The notes under the pieces were generated by a model, which was not told the DNA's origin, did no database searches, and saw nothing but the letters and a program-made list of their open reading frames with translations. The position numbers were made by a program, and so were the translations under genes. From assembly GCA_008360955.1 (NCBI GenBank), contig LUCM01005581.1, positions 252,242 to 316,241 on the forward strand: a stretch of 64,000 bases of DNA, written 5' to 3'. Below are positions 27,501 through 39,047 of the stretch, in pieces; the first letter of the stretch is position 1, and every line of letters begins with the position of its first letter. The DNA is from Fasciolopsis buskii (taxonomy: Eukaryota > Platyhelminthes > Trematoda > Plagiorchiida > Fasciolidae).

Positions 27501-30500
27501 CAACCGGATGTTTATTCTGCTGTTTCGATCCACTCAGATTCCTCATCCTATGCATTACCATTAGCAGAATATACCTATTAATTTGGAGGGCAGTTAGTAC
27601 TGGGATTTAGTGCTACCGGGTAACATGTTTCCAGTCATTATTTAGAAAACTTCCAGCATCTTTTGGCATTCATGACTAACTCATTACCTAGAGACCGTAC
27701 GTTTCATTTTTAGGACTTGTTTCATCCCAATGGCGCCAGTAAACTAATTTGTCCGTTTTCCTGCTTTGAGGTATAAAAAGTTGGAGAAAGTCAATTCTGA
27801 CCGAAGTGGCACCGTAATGCGTAACCGGAAAGCCACCGGTGAAAACGTTCCAATAGACCGTCTGGTTGATTTATTTAAAACTGGAAAAGCGACATTTTTT
27901 ACTTTTACTGTTGCCCAGCTTGCAAATGAAAGAAAGTCAAATTTGGATTGGAGTGTTGTTGTCCCCGCATAAAGATTTGCCATTTTTGAGGATAAAGTAG
28001 ATTGTGGAAGAACGATTTTACGGAAACGAATTTTAGGCAGGATTTATTCTTTCTTTGAGGATTTATTGGGTTATCCGAAGATACGTTGTGGTAATTGTGC
28101 ACAGTAATCCAATGTTTTGAACAATTTGTGGTTGATGCGTGCGAGTCAAAGTTTAATCTCGTACTCTGTCATTTGATAAATTGCAAAGTATGGAACGAAT
28201 AATTGGTTGATTTTTTGTATCGAATCGGGAATAAACATTAATTTAGCAGCATTTATCCTAGGAGATTACAAATTTGATAAAAGATCTGATTTTTCTAGAT
28301 GAAATAGATCAGCTTAGAGGAAGGAGTAGCGCACTGTTCTAGCCTCGTTCATCATGATTTAGGGGGGTAGCTGATGAGCCAGGTAACTAATGCAGCACCA
28401 TAAACAAAGAACAACTAAGAGGGTCACTATATGTTAACTCAGTTTGCCGCTCTAGTTTGAATGGATCTTAAATCGGATATTTTCGTCCCAAGGATTTTCA
28501 ATCTTTTCTGACTGGAAAATTATTTTGCTAAAAATGCCGAATTCAGATCATTAAATCGCCATAGCACGTGGGACATATCCGATTTTAGTAATCTGTTTAA
28601 TGCATGCACCATACAAGTCCCTGGGGGGATATTGCATAAATCCGTTTTCTACACTGATTCACGTCGGCTTTCCGAAGGCAGAAGTAAAAAGAAACAACCG
28701 TCTGATTTGCTCTTCACAAACATTTGTTCAATCGCAACCTCGATGACGTGATGCAACTGTCTTTGGTCTCCATCTCTAAACAGGCTCAACAGCATTTCTT
28801 TAAAGCACTCATATTTTACGGCTAAATTTTTATCGAAAAGGATTTAATTTTATCTCCTCCTGTGATTGACGGTATACTAAATTTGGTAGATTTGATTGTT
28901 TGTACTGTTTGACGAATCGCGCTTCGCAGTTGGAGCTTGATTAACTGTTGGACAGATGCAAAAGTTATACAGAATGAAACCCCGTTTCGGATGGGTAAGG
29001 AAAGAATTGTCGTAAGGTAATGTAGGAACAAATGAAGTAATTTGTGACTGCTAGACGGTAAACAAATTGCAGAATGCCACATTACAATTGCATAAGTTTT
29101 ATTTTAACAGTTAAGTTCTGAAATTTTGCGGTTTTGATGCAAAGTTTACCGGTAGTGCATCAAAGTTTAGGAATAAAATACTATCTTCGCTGGACTCTCA
29201 AATGGTGGCCCAGGGTTTCTGTACTGCTGTGAAAAGGTCATAAACGGTGACAGTTGGCACTCATAGTATGTGGAATACCGTTCCAAATTGCGAACCAGGA
29301 TAATGACTCCAAAAGTTATGGGGCTTTCGAAACTCTTTTTGGTGTCGATCTGTTATCATAAATCTACTGATGCTCTTGGTGATTCTTCGAATTAGACAAA
29401 TTAAAACCGAAAAATTCGCAATTTGCAGTTTATTCAAACTAAAATTCAAACCAAATTACGTCCGGGAAATGGATGCTTTTATCTGGCTCACTCCTGAGCC
29501 ATTTGGATGGTGCATGGCAAGCACAATAAACACGTATCATGTTGTAACATGATCGGCCTCAGTCATTGTTTACCGCCTTTTCCCTTCTACTTGTTCTTCT
29601 CGTAGTATTCGCCTTCCAGGTTTACTGCCCTTAGACGATTTGGTAGTAGGTAATTTTGTCACTGGTATGTCACGGACACAAAACCGCCGGGACTAATTTT
29701 TTGCTGGGTAAGTCCAGGGAATCGCGTTCGTTCATCGTTCGTGTATCCGTGAGCATTGTTATTGTTCATCTGAATAACTTTGTACATTTTTGTGGACTTA
29801 GGAAATAACTATGACAACTCTTTTTCTTCGTGATGACCTAAATATTATGTTTGTTGGTTCGCTTCATCCTAGTTTAGCATGTACAAATTTTGCTATTTGT
29901 TTTAACTAGGCATCCGCTACGCTATTCAAAACAAAGTTTTTCGCGAACGCATCTAAATGAGCACATCTGAGTAGACGTTACACCTTCGGTCAAACCCTTG
30001 AGCTGACAATAAATTCATAAAATCTGAGAGCAGTAGTTTGGATTTAACACCATTTTTAATCGTTTGAATCTGTCCCTAAGTGTAAAATACAACTCAAAAA
30101 TATCGTGTTTTGTGACAGTTATTGGGAAGCAATCTCAAATTCAATATGATGTTTTGACAAAACAAGACTACACTTCAGATAATCGACTGCATCGAGAGTG
30201 AAAATAGCCATTTTCAACTTAGAATGAAAGTTCATCAGGAAATAGAAACCAAGCGCCACGACTTTAATTGTGCGCTCAACTTTGACAAAGGTATAAAGCC
30301 TGGGATTACCCGTCCAGTGTGAGTGGATTTGAGACGTTAGATCTGAATTAGGATGGATGTACCCAGCGTCAATTTGTAAGACAAAAGCTGCGCAACACAG
30401 CTTTACATTTGCTTATGTGTATAACATATTTTCCGTTCTTAAGCAGGTTCTTAGTATTGTTTGCCAAGTTCTGTCAACTGCATACAGACAGAAAGTTAGG

Positions 30501-33500
30501 ACCATCAATGATGATTCTCGGTGATTCGGTTACTATCACTGTTGCATGACACAGTATTTTTCTATTACAATCTTTTTCACTGTCAATTACGCCTTCTTTT
30601 AGAAGAATGGAGGCAAGTACGAAACGAACGAGCCAAGTATCGTGAATCACAGGAGCAGTGGTTAACTATCAGTTGAAGAAAATAACATGACAGGACCAAA
30701 GCAACCAGCCGTGCTTTGTGGTTTAAAGCACTGCTAAACTCCTCGGATATTTAACCATTTCCAGAATATTTCCGCTGCTGTTTTGATAGATGGTGGTGAG
30801 CTCTTGAGCGAGTCTCCAACTGTTGTTGCGTAGTTACAAATCTGAATACCGTGAGCTCGTCGGATGATGTCACAGCTATTATTTGTCCTAAAGCTGTTCT
30901 TTGCATCCAAATCTTAATTGGCAGACGCCGCGGAGTACGGAATGAAAAGGCACTGGTCCTTTCTTCTGTTGATTTCATGAAAAAAATTTTGTCAGTATCG
31001 TTCGTTGATTTGATTACGTATTTGTGGCGTCTGGTTTTTGACCGCATCCATGTGCGATAGGTGAGTACTTTGGAAAAGAACGACTAAAAGTTTGTGTCGA
31101 TTCTGATTAGGCGTCTTCTGTTCCCCGTGGTAATGGTTAAAGCAAACTACCGGCGTCGTTCTTGGGACTTTAAATGCTGCCACTGAAGTTTATAAAAATG
31201 GCCTCTCCCTTATCAGCTCTCATTGCTTATCAGAAACACGGTACTTTAATCTGGACATAGAGAGTCAATGCTGTTTTGCACCGCAAAAACCTAATTATTT
31301 GGGTTAATACTAAATCGTTTGTCTGCTTCCGCGAAGAAATAATGAATTAGGAAGACAAAGTTCAGGTAAAATGGCAAATTAGTCATTATTTTCAGCTTAT
31401 AAAGTTAGGTTTAAGTTTCTTGACAGTCTAAGAGATTTTTTCTCGCAAAATGACATAACCTCAAACCCAGTTGCAGACATTCATGATGATTATAAAATAG
31501 AAATTTTATCAATAACAGACTCATAATTGCGAATTCGTTCTCCACTCGCCGCGCATGAGAATAAAAATGGTCATATCTATGGGTATCACCAGTCAGTTCA
31601 CGCACTTGTATGCAAATGCAACAATGTTATTTTGACTAGGAGCTGTACTGTGTCAAACTACCATCACGTGATGTTCAGTTACTTTTGCCTTGTTGCCAGA
31701 CGCTGGGTATGATGCACTATGTATCACTGAAAGCGGCATTCTGACTTTTCCCTTCAGATCACAAAATAATGAGTATCCTGGCGATTACAAAAGTTTCTTC
31801 TCTGACGAGACAGACAGACTGGTCCTTCTTAGATTTTATAGACCAAAAATATCAAGTATACAAAGAGGTCATTGATTTCAATGATTGGATGATGAACAAC
31901 ATCCTGCAATAGTTATTCCATATGACATTTCTAATAAATAAAGCTCCTCCCAGAATCCGACCACCACATCATCAGCCGTCCCTTGGTCATCGCATGAATT
32001 CAGAGAACAAAATAAAAACAAGACTTTTGACAACTTCATCACAAAGATGCAAACGGATATGTCAGTATCAGGTACGCCTTCTGGCTATCTGTATGTGTGT
32101 GCCACAATATGACTTTATTATTTCCGTCCACCGATGTGTATCACCAGAAGGGTGTGGCTTGCAGCCGAATCCCAACTTCCGGTCGAGGTTTTGCTCCGCC
32201 TTATATTCCACTATTGCACCGTGTCTGAATAGTCAACTCTCGCTTAAGGCTGACCATAAAGCCACGGAAATTAGTCCGATGAAATGGCGCGCAGGATCGA
32301 AAAGACTCTACTCTATTCCCCTTTCTTCCTTGAAACTGGTAGATCCTATCCTTAAACTACGACCTAAGGAAGCAGTCTACTAATAACTTTCATAAATTAA
32401 TATCCCTATTGGAATCATCTATAATATTCGTTGTATCCGAGTGCACCATACGGATAGGCGGATGTACTGGCAATCCATAGTAGTAATCTTTTTAGGAGAC
32501 AGCAGCCAGATTCTGTAGAATACGAATTTTATGTATGTTCAATTATTCCCCATAAACTTTTCCAAAAATGTTATATACAGTTAGACATTCGTTCCAGCAG
32601 TAATATATTGCAACTTGTTTATTTTCCACAACAACCAAAATCCTGCTATCCTGGTTTTATTGATAAAATTGCTCAAAAACTATGCGAATCTAACTGGAGT
32701 ATATTTCACCGCTGATGTTGATGCCGATACATCTAAGGTGAACAACAGTCCCTGGAGAACCGATAGTCCCACTGATTTTTTATTTGACCTGACCGTCGAC
32801 TGAGTTGAATTTCCAGCTTTAAAATAGACCGTTCAAAATGAGATGGAATAGGGCTGACTATTAGTTTTAGAATCCATCGTGGGGGAGAGAGACATTTAAG
32901 AGTGATATTCGAAAATAAGTCTGGTCGGAGAACGAAACTTTGCAAATAATTCTATCTGCGAGTGAAACACTTTATCTGGAGCTTCTTCGGTGATGACCGA
33001 GGTTTGCAATCTCACCGGTTTCGGTTGCTTGGATGTGGCTTCAAACACCATTAATGATAAATTATGTATAATTTACTCGAGTTCTATGTATTAGAGTTAG
33101 TCCTCAAACGTCGCAGCTTAGAAACCCGGCGCCACAGCATAAGACTATTGGGCCACGATATCAGAGCCCTGCGTCACAAATTTACACCACATCTAGAAAA
33201 CAAAACTATTGACTGATGGCTGCTAGATTTTCTTGTTGTGTATACACAATCCAGCCAATGGCGTAAACACATCATTTTCGCAGCAATGACAGCACTGTCG
33301 CAAAACTTACGTTTTATGCACATGCCGTAAAACTCAATGGTAACATCATGTGGCAGTTGTTTTTTGATGTCGTGATGGGGCGAAGTAATTTGACATCACA
33401 ATTATTTCAAAGTCCGCAATTAGACTTGATGGGCACAAGGGGTCAAGCGAAACAACTACGACTTGGCCAAAACCGACAGAACATCAGAATACAAGCATTG

Positions 33501-36500
33501 ACGCTGACTTTTGCTTAATGCTTGGTTAGTTAGGCTGCCTAAGTCCAAATTAAGTGCCGCAGAATGAATGTCTATCTTTCGTCGACTGTGCAAGTGGAAT
33601 GCCGGATGTTTCCCGAGAGTGTCCAAATTGATAGAAATATTGCCAGTTAAACGAAGGGGGCAGAAGACTACCCAGAAGAAGAGAGTGTTTTTAGGTCTCG
33701 AATAGTGAATGAATACTACGCAAGATCACACAATCAACTTGAAGATAAATTCATATTTCTCCACAGTGAGTACATAACTACGGGAAACGAAAAAACGATT
33801 ATTTTCCAAAATGCTGCTCTGAATCGATTGCACTCAGAATCTCAGTTACTGGACGGTAGCAAGTATCGTTTTTCTAACAAGGCAATCTAATTTATATCTC
33901 TCTGACACAGAGTAGGAGTGCAGAAATTCAAAGGAGCTTTTGGATGTTAACAAAAACGTAATCGAGATAGTGTCAGTGAAATAGTGTGTTAAGGCATACA
34001 GATTCATTCAGGGTGTCGCGAAATTGGTGACTAGTATCTTGATGTTTCATACTTACATCGGGCTTACATTTTCCCATTGGTTCACTACGGCCGCCTTCCA
34101 CTAGCAACGTTTATCTTCCCAAAAATCATGTGCGCATGTCTATCTATAGTAAAAGGAAGTCACAACCTGGATACATAAGCACAATTCCCAGCTTAGAAAC
34201 AGTTTATTGAAATAACCAAAGCTTTTCTAAAATTTCTAAATGAAACTTAATTTCTACACACTAATAGTTCCATTATTAGGAGTTCGGATTCATTAAACTG
34301 ACGACAGATGACTTAATTTTCGGTGCCTGTCTCATTAAGTGGTATGCAAATCACAGTCTTGATGATCGTTTTATCCCAATCACATCACTCGAATTACTAC
34401 TTTTGCGCCTGTCAAATTCACCCCAGTACTTCCGGTATTACCATATCAATCCTAAGCTTTCACGGAGTAAGAGAATGATAGCCACTTCCTACGCCAACGA
34501 ATTGTACTGGTGTGCGCATTTTGCTTGCTTTATTGTGCTGCCATTGTTTTTTATGCATACCTGTTTACTTCAATTACTACACTGCTAGTGAATGTTTAAA
34601 AATTACGACTAGTCGCAGGGATCGAAATTACTCGAATGATGCTTATCTGTTGACAAGTACCTCATGTAAAGGCAACAGATCTAACTTAAGCTGAACAAAA
34701 GCTCTTGAACCTTGGCCAAAGGTATCAAACTTGCAGGAAGTACTACAGAAAAAATACTCAGGATTGACTACCTGGAGAAGGTCTGAAAACAAGGAGTATA
34801 ACGAAGTTGAATTGGGCACCGCGAAACGTTCTATTGATTGTCGGATATGAAGATGATAATTTGAAGATTATTTTTTTCTGCATTTCATGTTGTTTGTTTA
34901 CTTACGTAGGTTAATAACGTGGTCTAATAAGACATTATGGCTAGGAAAGATTTAAGCACGAATTTTCCATGTGTTTGTGTGACAACAGCGTAGCACCACA
35001 AATCAATAGGAAATTGTAAACTTGACAGGGTAAAAAAAGATGCGAAAAATGAGAGTCATAAAACCCAACGGGTAGAGATAGATACGGGTCAGAAGGAAGG
35101 GGTTGGATAAGATGAACTAAGGTGTCCGAACGTCAACTAGCAATAACCGCAGCAGCAGTCAACAGTTTCTTCTTAGCGCCACATCGCAAATTCCCAAGTC
35201 AAAGATGAGGTGTTTTTTCAGTCCCAATCCTGGGGTTACAATCCTTTGTCTCTCCTGCGGACCACCTAATCATTAGGGAAAAAATATTGCCGATCGACAA
35301 AATTTATCCGAATTTAATAAAAGTACCCTGAAACCTATCACTGAACAGAAACCCATTTTTCCATTAACTTTACTATCAGAACTGACCACCTATGAGCGAA
35401 CCGAAGGGTTAATATGCTTATTCAGGAATTTGTTTTTAGAGCCGTGGAAAATATTTCGAAACATAGACTGCATCCAGAATTGTTTACATAGATACATGTG
35501 TCACATTTTAAGTAGGAAAAAGAACAAGAACCATCCAAGCTGGCTAGGTGAGAAATCGTACACAGTCATCAACTGACATCCGTCAATCAGTCTAACATTT
35601 GCAGCAAAAACCGACCAAAACTAACACAGTAGCTGTCACGCAATCATCGAGATTTAGGTACTGAAACTTGACCCGGATAGACAAAGCGGATTAATCCATA
35701 CTCTTCTATGTCAGGAACATACTAATCAGCAAAAACGGGTCATAGCTCAAAGGATAAAACAAGGGAGTACAACAAATCAAGATATCAGATACTGTGTCAG
35801 ATCGTTTTACCCCTTTGTTATTTTTCTCTCTGTTACGGTTTTCATGAAGAAACTACTGTCTACCTAAACTTGGCAAAACACGGCTGTCAAACAAAAACAC
35901 TGACGATACTTCTTTCAAATAAATACCATATGAATTAACTTTGGACGGTTGCGGCTAGCTGCCCTGCCAGTGATTAAACCTGACATGAGAGTATTACTCA
36001 AACAGAAACAGTGGTTGGGCGCTGTCCACGGAAACAATAGATAAAACCAAAATGTATTTAAGTTATTAAGGTGGCTGCGGTTTAGCGTAAAAATCCATTT
36101 AATCAAATCTGAGAACTAGTCACGAGCACAACTTCATGGTAGCAGACTGAGGGCATGACTACCGTCTGAACACGAGAGATGGGTTTCAAAATTGGATATC
36201 TGCTTTCTCAGGGAATAAGACAGATTTAGAATCTGACTGTCTCAGCAGAACAAGATGAACACCTTACCAAGAAGGTTAGGAAGCAAAACCATGGGTAGGA
36301 TAAAACTACCATCATTTAGTGCTGCTGAACTGAGCAGGATCACAAAACCGTAGAACCTGCAGTTTTCCTAAACATTTCTTCTCATCCACTTTCAATTTCA
36401 GCTGAATCACTTTTGTATATTTGGTGGATGGGACAGTCTAAAATCAAAGTCTAGCAGTTCGCAAACAAAACTACTACCAAAACGAGGAGTTACGGGATCG

Positions 36501-39045
36501 TCAGATGGAACTGAATCCAAAGCAGTTTTGGAGGTGCTTTCAATTGGTGACGCTGTAGAAAGTCCAACAGCTCGATGGATTAGTCTTTGGCTGAGCCGGC
36601 AACACTTGTTGATATTCGGAATCGTTCCCTACATCGTGACCTTCATCTTCAACATGATATTAATTCATTATTTGTGTTCATGCCCACGCAAGGCAAACGC
36701 CAATCTGGCTGATTTGGCCGAGGGTTGCAGAAGTCACATCTGTGTACAGAAGAACAAAAATCGCAGCCGACGGCTATCCAATTGGAACTGCCTGGCTAGT
36801 CTTGTTTGTTTCAGTCAGCGGGGATTGACAGCAAAACGGAAGTCAACGACCACTATTCCTTTAGTCGTGTTAAACAAAGTTCGAAACGGAGGAAAAGGGG
36901 ACACGGTGAGTCGAAACAATCAAATAAAACCGAATTTCCCCCCGGCAAGAAACAATGACGTCGTCCAGTCTGGAATGGTTCCACCTGCACATAATGACCA
37001 AGGGGGAAATGGAATCCAGCTGTCTACGGAGCGTCGTCCTCCGGCGACCAGTACTTTGATAAATGAGACCACGGACTGCAGCGGTCATCACTGTATGGCT
37101 AAATGTACGGTATCTCATGACGACCAAAACGGAGCAGATAAAGTACACGATTCGGTGAGGGCGTTGCCATCACCAGACGAATTTGATATGGGTCGTCAAT
37201 ACAGAACACAGTCGGTAAACCAGCCTAGACTGAATGGGAGATCCGCAAGCCACAGAAAGGCACAAACTTCTGGTTCTGGATTTTGGATTGGTCAGAAGAG
37301 GACTACGATCCTCTTACTAGTCGTTACATTCACCTTTATTGGACTCACACTACCATATCACATTTACGTGGAACTGGAACATGTAAGTGACCAACAGTAA
37401 TGCAGATATTTCATCTCAGAGCTGCATAAGATGTGGTTATAAATGCCTCTGACTAAATTTCTGAACTAGTGGAATGAGAATCATCTAACAATGAGTTCTA
37501 ATCATTGGAAAACAAAAATGTGCTACCAAAGTGATAACTATATAAACGGAACCACAGGCATTCCGAAAAGCGAGTACTTCATCAAGCAGTGTTAATGTTA
37601 GAGTGACTATCATGAACGGCAGAGACATAAATGTAAAGTTTTTCATCCTGCCCAGAAGAATTCATCAGCGACGTGTACCCACCTTTTCCTCGGCAGTTTT
37701 CGAGTGTTCTGTCTTCATGAACGTGACCAGAATGTTTCGTCATCTAAATTATCAGCGCGTGTTCTCGGTGGTCGGCCAAATATTACAATTCATGGTGCAG
37801 TGCCCTTCTAGAGAATTTTCTCTGGCATCTGCCTTATGTCACACACCAACCAGGATGATTAGATCAAATGGCCGCTAAAATAGTTTGTGAATTTTGAGGT
37901 CCCCTTTGTTAATTGTAACTTTCGCCAGAAATCGCACCTCTCATTCACAGCCTTCGCGGACACTCCCGCATTTCAATTTTCAGAAATTCTAACGACAGTT
38001 AGTCTGTGCAGAGCTCTGGCCCATTTCCCCGAAACTAAACCATTTACTGTCGGAAACACTAAACGCCTACTTGAACTCCAAGATATGGTCAACATAAGCG
38101 TTCAAATATAAACCCACAAAGTAACGAATGATCTGCTTATCATGAGAACATAGGACATTGCGCCGAATAAGCTAGTTCTCGGTAACTTTGTCCCTTGCTA
38201 AATAGAGTTACACCTACTTGGGGGTGGATATATTTTACTGTCGATGTTATTGGCATTGAATTAAGATTAGCCCCTCGAAGTAATATGTTGGTGCGGACCA
38301 AAATAAAAAGGGTGTGCTGAATTTTTTGGTGTCCGGAATTGGGAAAAGTTCATTGATGGAGGAAAATACGAGACTGATTAAGTGATTCTCGTCTTAACTG
38401 TATTTTACCGATTGTGAAAGCATCTTGCTAAGTGAATAGGCAATAATGATCTTCGGGAATGTTACTTACATGTCTTGACTAAATGCTCCAAATACTCGAA
38501 TGTTGGTTTACGATGTTCAGGTTTTTCTGCCACTATCCGTTACCATTTTGTTAGTTCGGCAATTAGAACCATATGTGGGGTTATTCAATTGGTCTTTTAA
38601 CCGTCGCTCCTCTTCCTCTGTATTTCAGTTTCACAAAGTGAACAAAGGAGCCTCTACACACTACGATTTGGTACACATGGCAGATGACCTGTGCCGTTTT
38701 CTGTTATTCCTGAACAACTGTATGAATTTTATCATCTACATGACCGGTCGGCAGTTTAGAAAAGGATTCTTCTTAATCTGGTATCGAGTGCGGCAATCCC
38801 TTATACGATGGCTCATGTGTCAGTCACCGCAAACCGATAGCACATGGCACCGCCATCCACCAAATAAGCGTAGACGAAATCGACATCGACGTGTTGTTTG
38901 TGACCAAAAACAAGCATGTCGACTAATTTTAGCGGCAAATCAGGTCGGGCATGGTATATATGTTCACCAGCACTATGTCGTACACAAACCGGGATGTCCG
39001 CTGGCCGTAAACAGAGTTTCTGCTGCCAGCTCCGTTGAACGATAG
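20847..39045 (+). CDS. Class A (rhodopsin-like) GPCR, probable neuropeptide receptor, three coding exons, 712 aa
   Basis: Spliced gene joining 20847-21587, 36402-37382 and 38629-39045. Both introns are GT...AG and phase 0, and the joined frame is open from ATG to TAG. Seven membrane segments are visible at about residues 83-107, 117-140, 171-193, 215-237, 316-338, 548-571 and 595-612. Landmarks: N100 (1.50, GN), D128 (2.50), C170 (3.25) exactly 25 residues before R195 of the DRY motif (3.50), P323 (5.50), P565 (6.50), N607 (7.49). The protein should be a plasma-membrane receptor coupling an extracellular ligand to G proteins. Odd points: TM7 reads NFIIY rather than NPxxY, the TM6 toggle tryptophan is T563, the third cytoplasmic loop is about 209 residues and the second extracellular loop about 75. 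The NFxxY form is known from invertebrate FMRFamide/myosuppressin-type peptide receptors. The peptide ligand is an inference; other orphan class A families remain possible. Confidence 0.9.
26872..26896. repeat. Perfect 11-bp inverted repeat (short hairpin) in intron 1
   Basis: TGCCACTTATT, an AAA loop, then the exact reverse complement. The stem is AT-rich with a four-base GC portion. It is too short for a microRNA precursor as seen. Could be the relic end of a small inverted-repeat element. Confidence 0.6.
27744..27983. other. Open frames facing each other on both strands in intron 1
   Basis: A minus frame at 27744-27983 and a plus frame at 27766-27972 overlap almost fully. Neither peptide is recognised. 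The low stop density on both strands over 240 bp suggests formerly coding DNA, but the length is within chance. Confidence 0.12.
31922..32383 (+). other. Unassigned open frame within intron 1 (153 codons)
   Basis: The longest plus-strand open frame apart from the receptor exons. The first half is basic and proline-rich; an internal CAG/gtacgc could serve as a weak donor. No motif or family is recognised. It lies inside the 14.8-kb intron, so it would be a nested gene, an alternative exon, mobile-element debris, or chance. Confidence 0.15.
36402..37382 (+). CDS. GPCR coding exon 2: ECL2, TM5, long ICL3, TM6
   Basis: Encodes residues 248-574. The acceptor is a good pyrimidine tract ending in CAG at 36401. 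The donor is gtaagt at 37383-37388. Both junctions are phase 0. The exon opens with the rest of ECL2, which is serine/lysine-rich and has C252 as an alternative disulfide partner for C170. TM5 follows with GIVPY (P323), then a cytoplasmic loop of about residues 339-547. That loop starts cysteine-rich (CSCPRK) and becomes hydrophilic, rich in N, S, T, Q and R. TM6 begins after the basic GQKR motif, keeps F559 (6.44) and P565 (6.50), but has L562 and T563 where many class A receptors have C and W. The GC-rich reverse-strand frame at 36870-37148 is a shadow of this exon. Confidence 0.9.
37383..38628 (+). other. GPCR intron 2 (1,246 bp)
   Basis: Phase-0 GT...AG intron between TM6 and TM7, in the codons for the third extracellular loop. 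Consensus donor gtaagt and a strong pyrimidine-tract acceptor. Two open frames within it (37603-37878 and 37887-38111, plus strand) have no membrane character or recognisable motif and look like chance frames. Confidence 0.85.
38629..39045 (+). CDS. GPCR coding exon 3: ECL3, TM7, helix 8, cytoplasmic tail
   Basis: Encodes residues 575-712 and ends at TAG 39043-39045. The acceptor is a strong pyrimidine-rich tract (about 38604-38628) ending tatttcag; the join is phase 0. After a short ECL3 comes TM7 with LNNCMNFIIY (N603, N604, N607, Y611) and then a helix 8 that begins GRQFRKGFF (614-622). The tail is about 100 residues. It includes C638 as a possible palmitoylation site, a very basic run NKRRRNRHRR at 653-662 and a histidine/tyrosine-rich end. 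The TM7 proline is replaced by F608. The open frame continues 43 codons upstream of the acceptor, but that stretch is not membrane-like and contains the acceptor's pyrimidine tract, so I start the exon at 38629. Confidence 0.88.
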   Translation, partial: FHKVNKGASTHYDLVHMADDLCRFLLFLNNCMNFIIYMTGRQFRKGFFLIWYRVRQSLIRWLMCQSPQTDSTWHRHPPNKRRRNRHRRVVCDQKQACRLILAANQVGHGIYVHQHYVVHKPGCPLAVNRVSAASSVER

Positions 39046-39047
39046 TG

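Larger units (their letters stand above)
21588..36401 (+). other. GPCR intron 1 (14,814 bp)
   Basis: Phase-0 GT...AG intron splitting the codons for the second extracellular loop. Donor gtaagt; acceptor ttcaatttcag after a pyrimidine tract at about 36366-36399. Apart from a short hairpin at 26872-26896 and some unassigned open frames (26564-26941 minus, 27766-27972 plus, 31922-32383 plus), I see no gene, RNA or intact element inside. AT-rich stretches lie around 25.0-26.3 kb. Confidence 0.85.

Noticed and set aside
36870..37148. 92-codon minus-strand open frame inside receptor exon 2
   Set aside because: Antisense shadow of a genuine coding exon with matching splice sites.
38500..38628. Upstream part of the open frame containing exon 3 (ATG at 38500)
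   Set aside because: It is intronic: it contains the pyrimidine tract and acceptor, and starting there would omit TM1-TM6.
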